Shown here: positions 1 through 7,796 of the stretch, piece by piece
Numbering within the stretch: position 1 is the first letter of the stretch
Layout: each line of letters opens with the position of its first letter
From: a virus
Virus record (IMG/VR): IMGVR_UViG_3300037247_000198
Coordinates: 1-40,262 of that record
DNA: 40,262 bases
Direction: 5' to 3' (one strand)
Translations under genes and position numbers: made by a program
The notes under the pieces: generated by a model
What the model was told of the DNA's origin: nothing
What the model saw: only the letters and a program-made list of their open reading frames with translations
Databases searched by the model: none

Positions 1-2
1 TT

Positions 3-479
3 AGTGCAGGTGAGGCCAACTCTCGTGCCTTTGCACTTATGTCCAGACTACAGGCAGAGAGTAGTGACGGTATAGCTGTAGTTCCTATGAACATAGGACA
101 AGAACTCTATGACAGAGTAAGGCTTATAGACCTACGCATGGATACCTCCGCTCCTATGGACCACTTTGTAGGCATGATTAGGAGAGTCTGGGCAAGTAAT
201 CAGTATGCTATGGAGATGGGACTAGGCGGCCTCATGCCCCATCTAAGTAGTCTTAGGACCGAGCGTCCTACTGCTCCCATAGCTATGCCTGTGACACCTG
301 CATATATACCTCTTGAGCCTGTGTTTAACCTTGGACCGCCTACTCTAAATCCTCCTGTGTTTAACCTGAAGCCTCCTATACTTAGCACTACACCATTTAA
401 TCTTCGTCCTCCTACGGTCGCGCCCAGTCCATCTCCGCCTCTATTTAACCTGCAACCTCCAAGGCTATCTGATGGCTAG
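3..479 (+). CDS. Proline-rich structural protein with FNLxPP repeats (5'-partial)
   Basis: The reading frame is open to the left edge and the first ATG (position 39) has no ribosome binding site, so this is most likely the C-terminal part of a gene that starts outside the window. The visible part has a helical stretch ending in IRRVWASNQYAMEMG, then a proline-rich tail carrying four copies of FNLxPP about 12-20 residues apart (FNLGPP, FNLKPP, FNLRPP, FNLQPP). The next gene overlaps by 8 nt and carries a fifth copy (FNLERP). It is the first gene of the visible tail/adsorption cluster, so a virion role is inferred. I do not recognise the family; the repeats look like short docking peptides in a disordered tail. 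Confidence 0.6.
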   Translation, partial: SAGEANSRAFALMSRLQAESSDGIAVVPMNIGQELYDRVRLIDLRMDTSAPMDHFVGMIRRVWASNQYAMEMGLGGLMPHLSSLRTERPTAPIAMPVTPAYIPLEPVFNLGPPTLNPPVFNLKPPILSTTPFNLRPPTVAPSPSPPLFNLQPPRLSDG

Positions 480-1248
480 AGTACAGCAGCCAACAACCAG
501 GTCTTCTACAGACCGTTCTCCGCCTGTTATCCCAGGTGACATACAGCGCCTGCTTAATATGAGAAAGATTCCTGCACGGTCTTCCCTGTTTAACCTGGAG
601 CGGCCATCTATGGTAGACTCAACGGTGCCGGTAGCTACTCCTGCTCCAATACCTCACCTTACTCCTATAGCAACGCCTACAAGGGTGGGGATTTCTCCGC
701 TCAGGATATTGCAAACACAACTTACAAATCTGTACGGGCAGATAATCCCAAGCGAATTGACCATGTTGCAGCGGCGTTCTGCGGGGGCTATACCTGCTCC
801 GGAGGCTGCGCGAGAGCTTTCTGGTGGAGCTATCTGGGGACTGGCAAATTTCCCTCGGTCGGGGAGCGGTCCCGTCTTGAGCTTTATTGACCGTACGATA
901 AATACAGCCAGCTTTGGCCTCCTTACCCCAGGTGTCACCTCTCCCCGCCGAATACAGGTAGCTCTGGAATCTAGGTCCCAAGAAGAGATTAACGTGCCGC
1001 TGACTCTCCGGCATGAGATAGGGCATCAGGTTCTATCCTTGGCGGGGGTTCCAGGCGGTGAACATGAACGCCTTATTGCACAGGCTGAGCCTCCAGGTAC
1101 TACCCGTGGCGTAAACTTTGGTTTGCTCCAGATGTTGATAGAGGGCTATAAGGCACCATCAGCAGGACAGCGTAGACGATTTAGTAGAAGATACCAGCAA
1201 CTAGCTTTCTACGAGCTTCGACGAAACATACGGCTAGGTAACCGGTAA
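472..1248 (+). CDS. HExxH-containing putative metallopeptidase in the virion cluster
   Basis: This 258-residue protein starts at an ATG that overlaps the previous gene by 8 nt. An N-terminal proline-rich linker contains FNLERP, matching the repeat of the upstream gene. A globular region follows with HEIGHQ at about residues 184-189, the zinc-binding HExxH signature of metallopeptidases, and then GGEHE about 13 residues later, which could supply a third ligand. Possible roles are maturation of a virion protein or attack on a host surface protein. The motif is clear but short, and I cannot assign a peptidase family. It could also be a degenerate, structural-only domain. Confidence 0.6.
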   Translation: MARVQQPTTRSSTDRSPPVIPGDIQRLLNMRKIPARSSLFNLERPSMVDSTVPVATPAPIPHLTPIATPTRVGISPLRILQTQLTNLYGQIIPSELTMLQRRSAGAIPAPEAARELSGGAIWGLANFPRSGSGPVLSFIDRTINTASFGLLTPGVTSPRRIQVALESRSQEEINVPLTLRHEIGHQVLSLAGVPGGEHERLIAQAEPPGTTRGVNFGLLQMLIEGYKAPSAGQRRRFSRRYQQLAFYELRRNIRLGNR

Positions 1249-2789
1249 TGGGCCAGAGAGCACAGTGGCCAGAATCTAGGTCTTCCGTACTAATTTCACC
1301 TGAGGTAGAGGCCCTCGGCGGTAAGACATATAGACAATCAGGACAAACAGCGGGGTCGTTGGGCGGTCGGCGTTCCAAGGAGGTATGGTTCGGCAGTGGC
1401 GATGTTGGAAGCGCCATTGGCATGGTTGTTAAGGTGGCGGGGGGTATTTGGAGATTGATAGAAGTCTCGGCCCGTGTCCGTGTTGCCCCTACCACAGGAA
1501 GCGTTAGCATTGATATATTCGCCCAGGCGCCTGGAGAACCTAGTCCTGTGTCAGTTCTTAGTACACTGTTAACCATATCCTCTGGCCAAAAGGAGGCTAC
1601 GGGGGGCGTGCTCAAAGTAGATAGCAAGATGCTGCCTATCGGGACATTGGTAAGTATGGGAACTGTTCCCGGCCCGTGGGCAGGCATAATAGTCTCGGTT
1701 TATGATGCTGGTAATGGTAAGACGGCCACCCTTCACCGTACCGGAGGCGCATGGACAAAGCAAAGTGAGGATGCAACATCATGGCCAACAGTTGCTCTCC
1801 ACCATTTTGCTGGTATGGGCAACACTATATTCCGCTGTCGTTCTAATGGAGACAACTACGACGGCTGGTTAACACTACAGCGTAGTCCTGACCTTGGTGT
1901 AACCTGGAATGATACGGCTGTTGAAGGTTGTTCGGACATTGCACAGGCACCGAATGGTGACCTCTATGCAATAGGTACTGGTGGGGACGGCCAGCCACAT
2001 CGTATCTATAGGTCTATTGATAGTAGCGACAGTTGGACCGAGGTATATGAGGATACAACTGGTGGTGCTCCCTATACTGTCTACCGTCGCATTGGGGTAG
2101 ACCCATCTGACTCCGACCATGTAATTGTTGTTGGCTGGGACTCGGGGGGTGGTACCCAACAAGTATTCCTGAGAACAACCGATGCAACCCAAGGGGCGAG
2201 TGCTACCTATACACGTACCGAGCCAACTTTGACCAGCCTGGCCGAGAAGAACGAAATGGCCTTTTGTTTTGGCCGGAGTGGTCGACTCTTTTGGGCCTAT
2301 GAGAACTCTGCTGGTAGCGAGGTTCTGGTTGATACTAGCGATAACAACGGGTCTAGTTGGGATGCTCGTCTATCACATTCTACCACAGGTAATCCACCTC
2401 CTAGGACAATTTTCCTCTCAGGGACGGACATCTATATATTGGTATCATCATCCGGTGGTATCAAGCGTTCTCCTGATAATGGTCTAACTTGGGAGAACTT
2501 TACTAACCTGCCTACAATGACAGCTGCAAAGGCTATTGCAGTAAGCCATAGCCTTGATGTCATCTATGCTGGACAGAATAACGCGGCCGAAGCATACACC
2601 GTACAACAGATGCAACCAATTGCTACTGTCGGCTCCTGGACTGACATCTCGGCTGACCTTCTTGCTATAACAGGTTTTAGTGATGTCCAGCTTTGCAGCG
2701 AAGGCCTGGCGTTGCCGATGGGTGCTGCCACTGCTGCCGTCGACCTTACAACTGAGCTTCACTACCGTACTCAGGTTGTGTCCCAATAG
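1248..2789 (+). CDS. Asp-box (BNR) beta-propeller tail protein
   Basis: This 513-residue protein has its ATG overlapping the upstream TAA by 1 nt. Four Asp-box/BNR motifs (SxDxGxxW type) are visible: SPDLGVTW near residue 211, SIDSSDSW near 255, TSDNNGSSW near 363 and SPDNGLTW near 408. These mark blades of a sialidase-like or photosystem-stability-factor-like beta-propeller. The first 150 or so residues look like a separate beta-rich attachment domain. In phages such propellers usually sit in tail spikes or accessory tail proteins that touch the host surface. I see no clear sialidase arginine triad, so a binding role is more likely than catalysis. Confidence 0.7.
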   Translation: MGQRAQWPESRSSVLISPEVEALGGKTYRQSGQTAGSLGGRRSKEVWFGSGDVGSAIGMVVKVAGGIWRLIEVSARVRVAPTTGSVSIDIFAQAPGEPSPVSVLSTLLTISSGQKEATGGVLKVDSKMLPIGTLVSMGTVPGPWAGIIVSVYDAGNGKTATLHRTGGAWTKQSEDATSWPTVALHHFAGMGNTIFRCRSNGDNYDGWLTLQRSPDLGVTWNDTAVEGCSDIAQAPNGDLYAIGTGGDGQPHRIYRSIDSSDSWTEVYEDTTGGAPYTVYRRIGVDPSDSDHVIVVGWDSGGGTQQVFLRTTDATQGASATYTRTEPTLTSLAEKNEMAFCFGRSGRLFWAYENSAGSEVLVDTSDNNGSSWDARLSHSTTGNPPPRTIFLSGTDIYILVSSSGGIKRSPDNGLTWENFTNLPTMTAAKAIAVSHSLDVIYAGQNNAAEAYTVQQMQPIATVGSWTDISADLLAITGFSDVQLCSEGLALPMGAATAAVDLTTELHYRTQVVSQ

Positions 2790-2799
2790 GAGGACTAAG

Positions 2800-4932
2800 A
2801 TGAGATTGGCAGAGATAAGAGCTGCATTAAGGCGTAACCTGGGTGGCACCAGAGCTGACTGGACAAATGAGGTCCTAGATGGAGGTATGTCCAGGGCTGT
2901 TGATGACCTTGACAGAGTTCTGCCTAACGAGGTTATAGCCGACTTTACTCTCACATTTGCCGTCACTGCTGAGGTCTGGGCCAGTGGTACCCTGGGGGAT
3001 ACAATAACCCTAGCTAATAAGCGAATCAAACCTAAGTCAGAGACGGTCAAGAATGAGGCAGGCACAACCACATATGAGCGCGATACTGACTATACTATGG
3101 ACTATGTATCTGGCACTATTGTTGCCTTGGCTGCTGGTAGTATAGTTGATAGTTCCAATAATCGAATTGACTATACCGTCCTTGAGGTCTACCTCGACAT
3201 CAGTAGCCTGGCTGACCTCATTAGGGTATTCAGAGTCGAGTATCCAGCAGGCCAAGTGCCTGCCGGCTTCCAAACATTCTACACTTGGGGCAACCTCCTA
3301 GCTCTATCATCAAGTGGTAGAGAGAGTCAACGAAGGATGTCCGAGGGCGAGCATCTTTGGGTCTACTACCATGCCAAGCATACAACGCCAGACAAGGATA
3401 CTGATGGTACCTGGCTACCCCAACTTGATGAGGTTGTGCTCAAAGGGGCCGAGTCCTATTGCTTAGCTACTAAGGCTATGGACCTGAGGCACAGCGCCCA
3501 GACTAGGCGGGCCTCAGTGGTCACAGCATTGGGGCAGCTTGCAGCTATAGGCACAGAAATAGATACCGCACTAACAAGCACACGGTCACAGGCATCCAGT
3601 GCCGTGGCTGACATGTCAGCTATAGATAGCCATATTACTACCATGCTGGCTACCTTGGCTTCTGCTGGAGCGTTTCTAGGCAGTGCTAGTGAGGCTGTTG
3701 CCAATGCTCAGGCTCAGTCGGTGTTGGTTGCAGCGGCCATAGATGAGGCTGATGCACCAATAGAATCTGCCCTGACTGCCCTGGCATCTGTTGATGCCCT
3801 TGTTGCTAGTGTCTTCTCCATTGTGGCTGATGCTCGAACTGCGGCTGATAAGAGTGAGGCACCCTTGGGCAAAGCCTTTTCTAGCATACCTGATATACAG
3901 ACTCTTATAGAAAGAAGCGATGATAACCTAACCGAACTAGATGCAAGTGTCGCTCAGGCTAAGGCAATCCTAGTAGCTGGGCTATCTGACCTAGGTGAGG
4001 CTGAGGACTATCTAACAACCAAGGCTCAGAATATTCTGTCAAAGATAGAAAACGATGTGGTTGATTCGACTGTTCCATCAGGAGGCGTAGAGGCAGTAGG
4101 CTCCAGTATTATTGCTGCTGGTAACAGACTTATAGAGGGTCTAGCAGTAATCAACCAGGTCAACATAGGTGACAGTGTTACCGAGATGTATAGGCGATAT
4201 GCGGATACGTGGCTAACGGCTGCACGTATGCGCTATGATGAATGGCTTACATTCCTCGGTAAGGTAGACAGGTATGTAGCAATCAGTGGAGGTCTTATTG
4301 CCGAAGCGGGGGAGCATAGAGCCCACGCTGATAGCTATTTAGCTACTGGGAATCTGGTCTTAGGCAAGGTCAATGCTCTCCTAAGTAAGATAGCATCCTA
4401 TCAAAACAACATAGCCAGGGAGATAGATGTTGCTCAGGGATACATCAACGAGGGACGGGTGCTGTCTGAGACAGGGGGCGTGCTTGTTGGCAACATAGAC
4501 AGAATAATAGAACAGGCAAATAGTTACAACTCCGCCGCACGGACCCGTATGGAAGCCGCCATCACAGGTGTACGCCTCATGGAGGGCCATATAGCCACCG
4601 CTGCACAATTTGTCAATATGGCGCAGGCCAAGATTAACGAGGGCTCTGCCATGCAGTCAGTTATCAGTGCCATACTGAATAGAGTAGGACAGAAGATTGA
4701 AGTTTCTATGGTCTACCAAGGCGAGGCGGACAGGCGACTACAGGAGATTGGGTTCAAGCTACAGGAGGCAGACAGGTATGCTGCCTTGTCTACTCAGGAA
4801 TCTGACTTGGCGGACAGGTTTGAGGAGGTAGCTATGCGTACTAAGGGGGAGTTTATGACGATACTTATGGACCGTAGCCAGGTCCGTACTGAATCGGCAT
4901 TGACTCCGACCAGACAGGAAGCGCCGTCGTAG
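2800..4932 (+). CDS. Head-tail connector-like N-terminus fused to a long helical region
   Basis: The start is ATG 2800, preceded by TAGGAGG; longer in-frame starts overlap the upstream propeller gene and lack a ribosome site. The product has 710 residues. The first 40 residues (LAEIRAALRRNLGG...W..EVLDGGMSRAVDDLDRVLP) match the helical opening of phage adaptor/connector proteins that bind below the portal. A mixed domain runs to about residue 225. The rest is Ala-, Asp- and Glu-rich helix with heptad-like spacing to the C-terminus, about 480 residues. Adaptors are normally about 150-250 residues, so the helical extension is unusual and may form a tail shaft or internal bundle. The function of the extension is inferred only. 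Confidence 0.55.
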   Translation: MRLAEIRAALRRNLGGTRADWTNEVLDGGMSRAVDDLDRVLPNEVIADFTLTFAVTAEVWASGTLGDTITLANKRIKPKSETVKNEAGTTTYERDTDYTMDYVSGTIVALAAGSIVDSSNNRIDYTVLEVYLDISSLADLIRVFRVEYPAGQVPAGFQTFYTWGNLLALSSSGRESQRRMSEGEHLWVYYHAKHTTPDKDTDGTWLPQLDEVVLKGAESYCLATKAMDLRHSAQTRRASVVTALGQLAAIGTEIDTALTSTRSQASSAVADMSAIDSHITTMLATLASAGAFLGSASEAVANAQAQSVLVAAAIDEADAPIESALTALASVDALVASVFSIVADARTAADKSEAPLGKAFSSIPDIQTLIERSDDNLTELDASVAQAKAILVAGLSDLGEAEDYLTTKAQNILSKIENDVVDSTVPSGGVEAVGSSIIAAGNRLIEGLAVINQVNIGDSVTEMYRRYADTWLTAARMRYDEWLTFLGKVDRYVAISGGLIAEAGEHRAHADSYLATGNLVLGKVNALLSKIASYQNNIAREIDVAQGYINEGRVLSETGGVLVGNIDRIIEQANSYNSAARTRMEAAITGVRLMEGHIATAAQFVNMAQAKINEGSAMQSVISAILNRVGQKIEVSMVYQGEADRRLQEIGFKLQEADRYAALSTQESDLADRFEEVAMRTKGEFMTILMDRSQVRTESALTPTRQEAPS

Positions 4933-5567
4933 TGACCACATTCCTTTCGGTCAAGAACAATGCGGTAAGCTCCTTAGCCGGTGCTATCCTTATAGATGAC
5001 CTGTCTCTTGATGTTCAGCCTGGACATGGTGGTAAGTTTCCTGATACGTTTCCTTTTAATGTTACAGTCGATGTGAAAGGTGTGAATGAGATTGTACAGG
5101 TAGGTGCCAGGTCAGGCGACACACTCTCAAGTCTTATTCGTGCTCAGGAAGGTACAAGTGCTGCTGGGCATCCATCAGGTAAGACGGTGGAACTCCTTAT
5201 CACAGAAAAACAGATACAGGATATACACAATGCCATCAATGCTCTGGAGTCTGATTACCTGCCTCGTGACGGTTCTTTGCCACTTACAGATGATTGGAAC
5301 CCAGGGGTCCATGTTATTGGGGATTACGATTGGTGGGCACGTCCACGTGCAATGCAGGTAGGCGATGAGGACTTTGCCTTGACGGTAGTATCGGGAATAG
5401 TATATGTTTGGTTTGATACGTCTTCCATCCTACGGTATGACCGTGCAAATGAAAAATTCCACTTCTTGATTGGCGGTACTATTGTTGCAGAGATTAACTC
5501 CCAGGGAATAGCCATGCCTCTTGTGTTCTATATACCGTTCGGAAGTGACGAGTCCTATGCGCCTTAG
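4932..5567 (+). CDS. Tail-fibre-type virion protein
   Basis: GTG start overlapping the previous TAG by 1 nt; 211 residues. The N-terminal half has the layout common to short phage fibre or baseplate modules: an SVKNNAVSSLA strand, then a beta pair ending in EIVQVGARSGDTL and IRAQEGTSAAGHPSG, the glycine-rich turn often seen where such modules trimerise or attach. The C-terminal half is beta-rich with aromatic residues (DYDWWARP, YVWFDTSS). It lies between the connector-like gene and another small tail protein, in the same operon. It is probably a short fibre or fibre-attachment protein; no enzyme motif is visible. Confidence 0.55.
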   Translation: MTTFLSVKNNAVSSLAGAILIDDLSLDVQPGHGGKFPDTFPFNVTVDVKGVNEIVQVGARSGDTLSSLIRAQEGTSAAGHPSGKTVELLITEKQIQDIHNAINALESDYLPRDGSLPLTDDWNPGVHVIGDYDWWARPRAMQVGDEDFALTVVSGIVYVWFDTSSILRYDRANEKFHFLIGGTIVAEINSQGIAMPLVFYIPFGSDESYAP

Positions 5568-5581
5568 AAAGGAGCATCGCA

Positions 5582-5968
5582 ATGTCAGACCTTAGTGACG
5601 ACCTAGAGACTAAGCTGATTAACCAAGTCCTACGAGATACAGCCTATACTAGGCCTACAACTGTCTATGTGGCGCTGTATACGGATGACCCAACGGATGC
5701 AGATGTGGGTACAGAGGTTACCGGCGGTAACTATGCAAGGCAGTCAGTGGCTTTTGGTGCTCCATCTGATGGAGCTACTGATAACTCCTCGGACATTACG
5801 TTCCCAACAGCAACAGCCAATTGGGGAACCATCACACATGCCGGTCTTAGGGATGCTGTATCAGGTGGGAACCTTCTCTTCCACAGTGCTTTAGCTGCAA
5901 GCAAGGTGGTTGATAATGGTGACACCTTTAAGTTGAATGCTGGGGACCTAGACGCGAGCCTGGCATAG
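5582..5968 (+). CDS. Small tail-fibre protein (Gp80-like)
   Basis: This 128-residue protein has a good ribosome site (AAAGGAG, 7-8 nt before ATG). The sequence follows a widespread phage virion family: an N-terminal helix (DLETKLINQVLRDTAY), VYVALYTDDPTDA, GTEVTGGNYARQ, FPTATANWGTITHAGLRDA, GNLLFHSAL and a final L-rich strand. Members are annotated as tail-fibre or Gp80-like proteins and are found next to fibre genes, as here. The length is normal for the family and the gene looks intact. Confidence 0.7.
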   Translation: MSDLSDDLETKLINQVLRDTAYTRPTTVYVALYTDDPTDADVGTEVTGGNYARQSVAFGAPSDGATDNSSDITFPTATANWGTITHAGLRDAVSGGNLLFHSALAASKVVDNGDTFKLNAGDLDASLA

Positions 5969-6423
5969 TGCTACATTCAAAGATAATTGAGATTAGTACC
6001 GACGAGGAGACTGGCGAGACTTATGTGCTGGTCGAGTTCTGGCAGACTAGAGCTGCTCGTGGGCAGGGGGAAAGACCCTTCCTTAGGGAGGATTTTGTTA
6101 ACATGCTTCGGCTTGTGGGGGAACGTGATATAGACCCTGATGACCCTAGCAAAGGAAAGGAAACTTTCCCTCGTAGTCCAAGAGCTGAAATCAGGGAGTA
6201 TATCCGTATTTACATTGAGGAAGCAGAGAGGCTAGGCTATGCAGGGGATAATACATCAAGGAGCGGAAAGACTCAGGACTCCTTCTCTGTTGGTAGCAAG
6301 GTTATTAGGCGTAAGGGTGTGCGGGTAGACAAGCCTAGAGCAAGGAACATGAGTGACCCACATGGTATCCTGTCTAGGCCAGAGGTTAGTAATATGCGGG
6401 GCAGGAACATCGACCTGGAATAA
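5968..6423 (+). CDS. Hypothetical protein in tail operon
   Basis: GTG start overlapping the previous TAG by 1 nt; 151 residues. It is charged, with an N-terminal beta segment (ETGETYVLVEFWQTRAARG) followed by helix (RAEIREYIRIYIEEAERLGY) and a basic, Arg-rich C-terminus. No family is recognised. Tight coupling to fibre genes on both sides suggests a virion component or a fibre assembly factor. Confidence 0.6.
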   Translation: MLHSKIIEISTDEETGETYVLVEFWQTRAARGQGERPFLREDFVNMLRLVGERDIDPDDPSKGKETFPRSPRAEIREYIRIYIEEAERLGYAGDNTSRSGKTQDSFSVGSKVIRRKGVRVDKPRARNMSDPHGILSRPEVSNMRGRNIDLE

Positions 6424-6425
6424 TC

Positions 6426-7796
6426 ATGACCGTACTCAATCTACAGATTGGTGCCAGTACTGATGACGCCTTTGAGTATGCCAATGGTGTGATGGACCTG
6501 ACTGCTGGAACAATTATATTTGGTCATATTGGTATTGGTCGTCATTGTGGGCTCCGTTTTACAGGTGTCTCGGGGTTGTCTGGGGCTACTATCGACGAAG
6601 CGACCCTAACATTTCGTTCAGAGGCTAATGATAGTACTAACTTTATAGGTGACTGGTACGCTGATGATAGGGAAGACCCGCCAGCATTTACAAGCACAAC
6701 ATATGATATTAGTAGCAGGACACGTACAACTGCCACCTGCGAGGGCGATGGAAGCGACTTTGGAAACTGGACTAATGGGCAGGACGAAACGTTTGAGGGG
6801 CCTGCACCTGGGATTAAAGGCATTATCCAGGAGCTTGCGGACAGCTATGACCCAGCTGAAATCGCCCTACTACATATATACACTTCCAGTCTTGGTGAAC
6901 GTTTATTCAAATCGTACAACCAAAGTTCGTCTCTCGCACCTAAGCTGGCCATCACCTATACAGCAGGTGGTCCTCCTCCTGTCACCGGCCAAGTTAGCTT
7001 TGCTGGTATTGGTGCCCTATCCGCTGCTGCAGGTCTGACCATCCCAGCCAGCGTTGCCTTTGGGGGTGTTGGCTTGATGTCAGCAGAAGGAACTATCGGG
7101 GTTATACATGAGGGAGCTGTAATCTTTAGTGGAGTAGGCGAACTTTCTATCGGTACACCAGTATTAACCCTTTCCGGCCAAGTGTCTATGCTTGGTGTTG
7201 GCTTCCTATCAGCTATTGGTGAGCGTATTCAGGCTGGGGTAGTCTCCTTCGCCGGTGTCGGTTCCATGTCAGCTATTGGTGAGATTGGTGGACTTCTTGA
7301 AGGGCGTGTTTCTATGGAGGGCGTGGGAAGTCTGTCGGCTATTGGCCATAGAGTTGTGACTGGACAGGTCTCAATGGTCGGTGTTGGAGCTTTGAGTGCT
7401 TTAGGCATAGTGACTATGGTAGCATCAGTATCCATGTCAGGCATCGGGTCTATGTCAGCTGTAGGTCAATCAGGTGAAATCCTGTATACCCGGATAGGTA
7501 CACGTACTTTCGAGATTGATACGTCTGACTATCCTCCAGGAAGTCTCTATACCCTCGAGTCTAATATGGAATCTGAGGGTGTAGGTGCGGTAGCAGTCGT
7601 ACGGCTCTATAATATAACTCTTGAGGAGGCTGTATTGGGGTCCGAACTCTCAATCCCTGGACCTGGCCCAGGCTGGGCTAGAAGCAGCCCATTCTCCCTT
7701 CCATCGGGGGTAAAGACGTATAGGATTGAATACGGGGGAGTAAGTGGGGCATTGTATGTTCCTGGCGGTGCAGCAGTAAGGATACATAAGTCATGA
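6426..7796 (+). CDS. DNRLRE-like domain protein with eight ~20-residue tandem repeats
   Basis: This 456-residue protein starts 2 nt after the previous stop. Residues 1-180 resemble the DNRLRE/CBM96-like beta-sandwich (ATIDEATLTFRS, an IQELADSYDP segment, then LAPKLAITYTAGG). Residues about 188-350 hold eight copies of a motif close to G-x-V-S-[FM]-x-G-[VI]-G-x-[LM]-S-A-x-G, spaced 19-22 residues apart. A beta-rich C-terminal domain of about 100 residues follows. Repeats of this glycine-rich kind occur in phage minor tail proteins, where they make a stalk. A surface-binding fibre is the likely role. Repeat number may vary between relatives because the DNA copies are similar. Confidence 0.6.
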   Translation: MTVLNLQIGASTDDAFEYANGVMDLTAGTIIFGHIGIGRHCGLRFTGVSGLSGATIDEATLTFRSEANDSTNFIGDWYADDREDPPAFTSTTYDISSRTRTTATCEGDGSDFGNWTNGQDETFEGPAPGIKGIIQELADSYDPAEIALLHIYTSSLGERLFKSYNQSSSLAPKLAITYTAGGPPPVTGQVSFAGIGALSAAAGLTIPASVAFGGVGLMSAEGTIGVIHEGAVIFSGVGELSIGTPVLTLSGQVSMLGVGFLSAIGERIQAGVVSFAGVGSMSAIGEIGGLLEGRVSMEGVGSLSAIGHRVVTGQVSMVGVGALSALGIVTMVASVSMSGIGSMSAVGQSGEILYTRIGTRTFEIDTSDYPPGSLYTLESNMESEGVGAVAVVRLYNITLEEAVLGSELSIPGPGPGWARSSPFSLPSGVKTYRIEYGGVSGALYVPGGAAVRIHKS

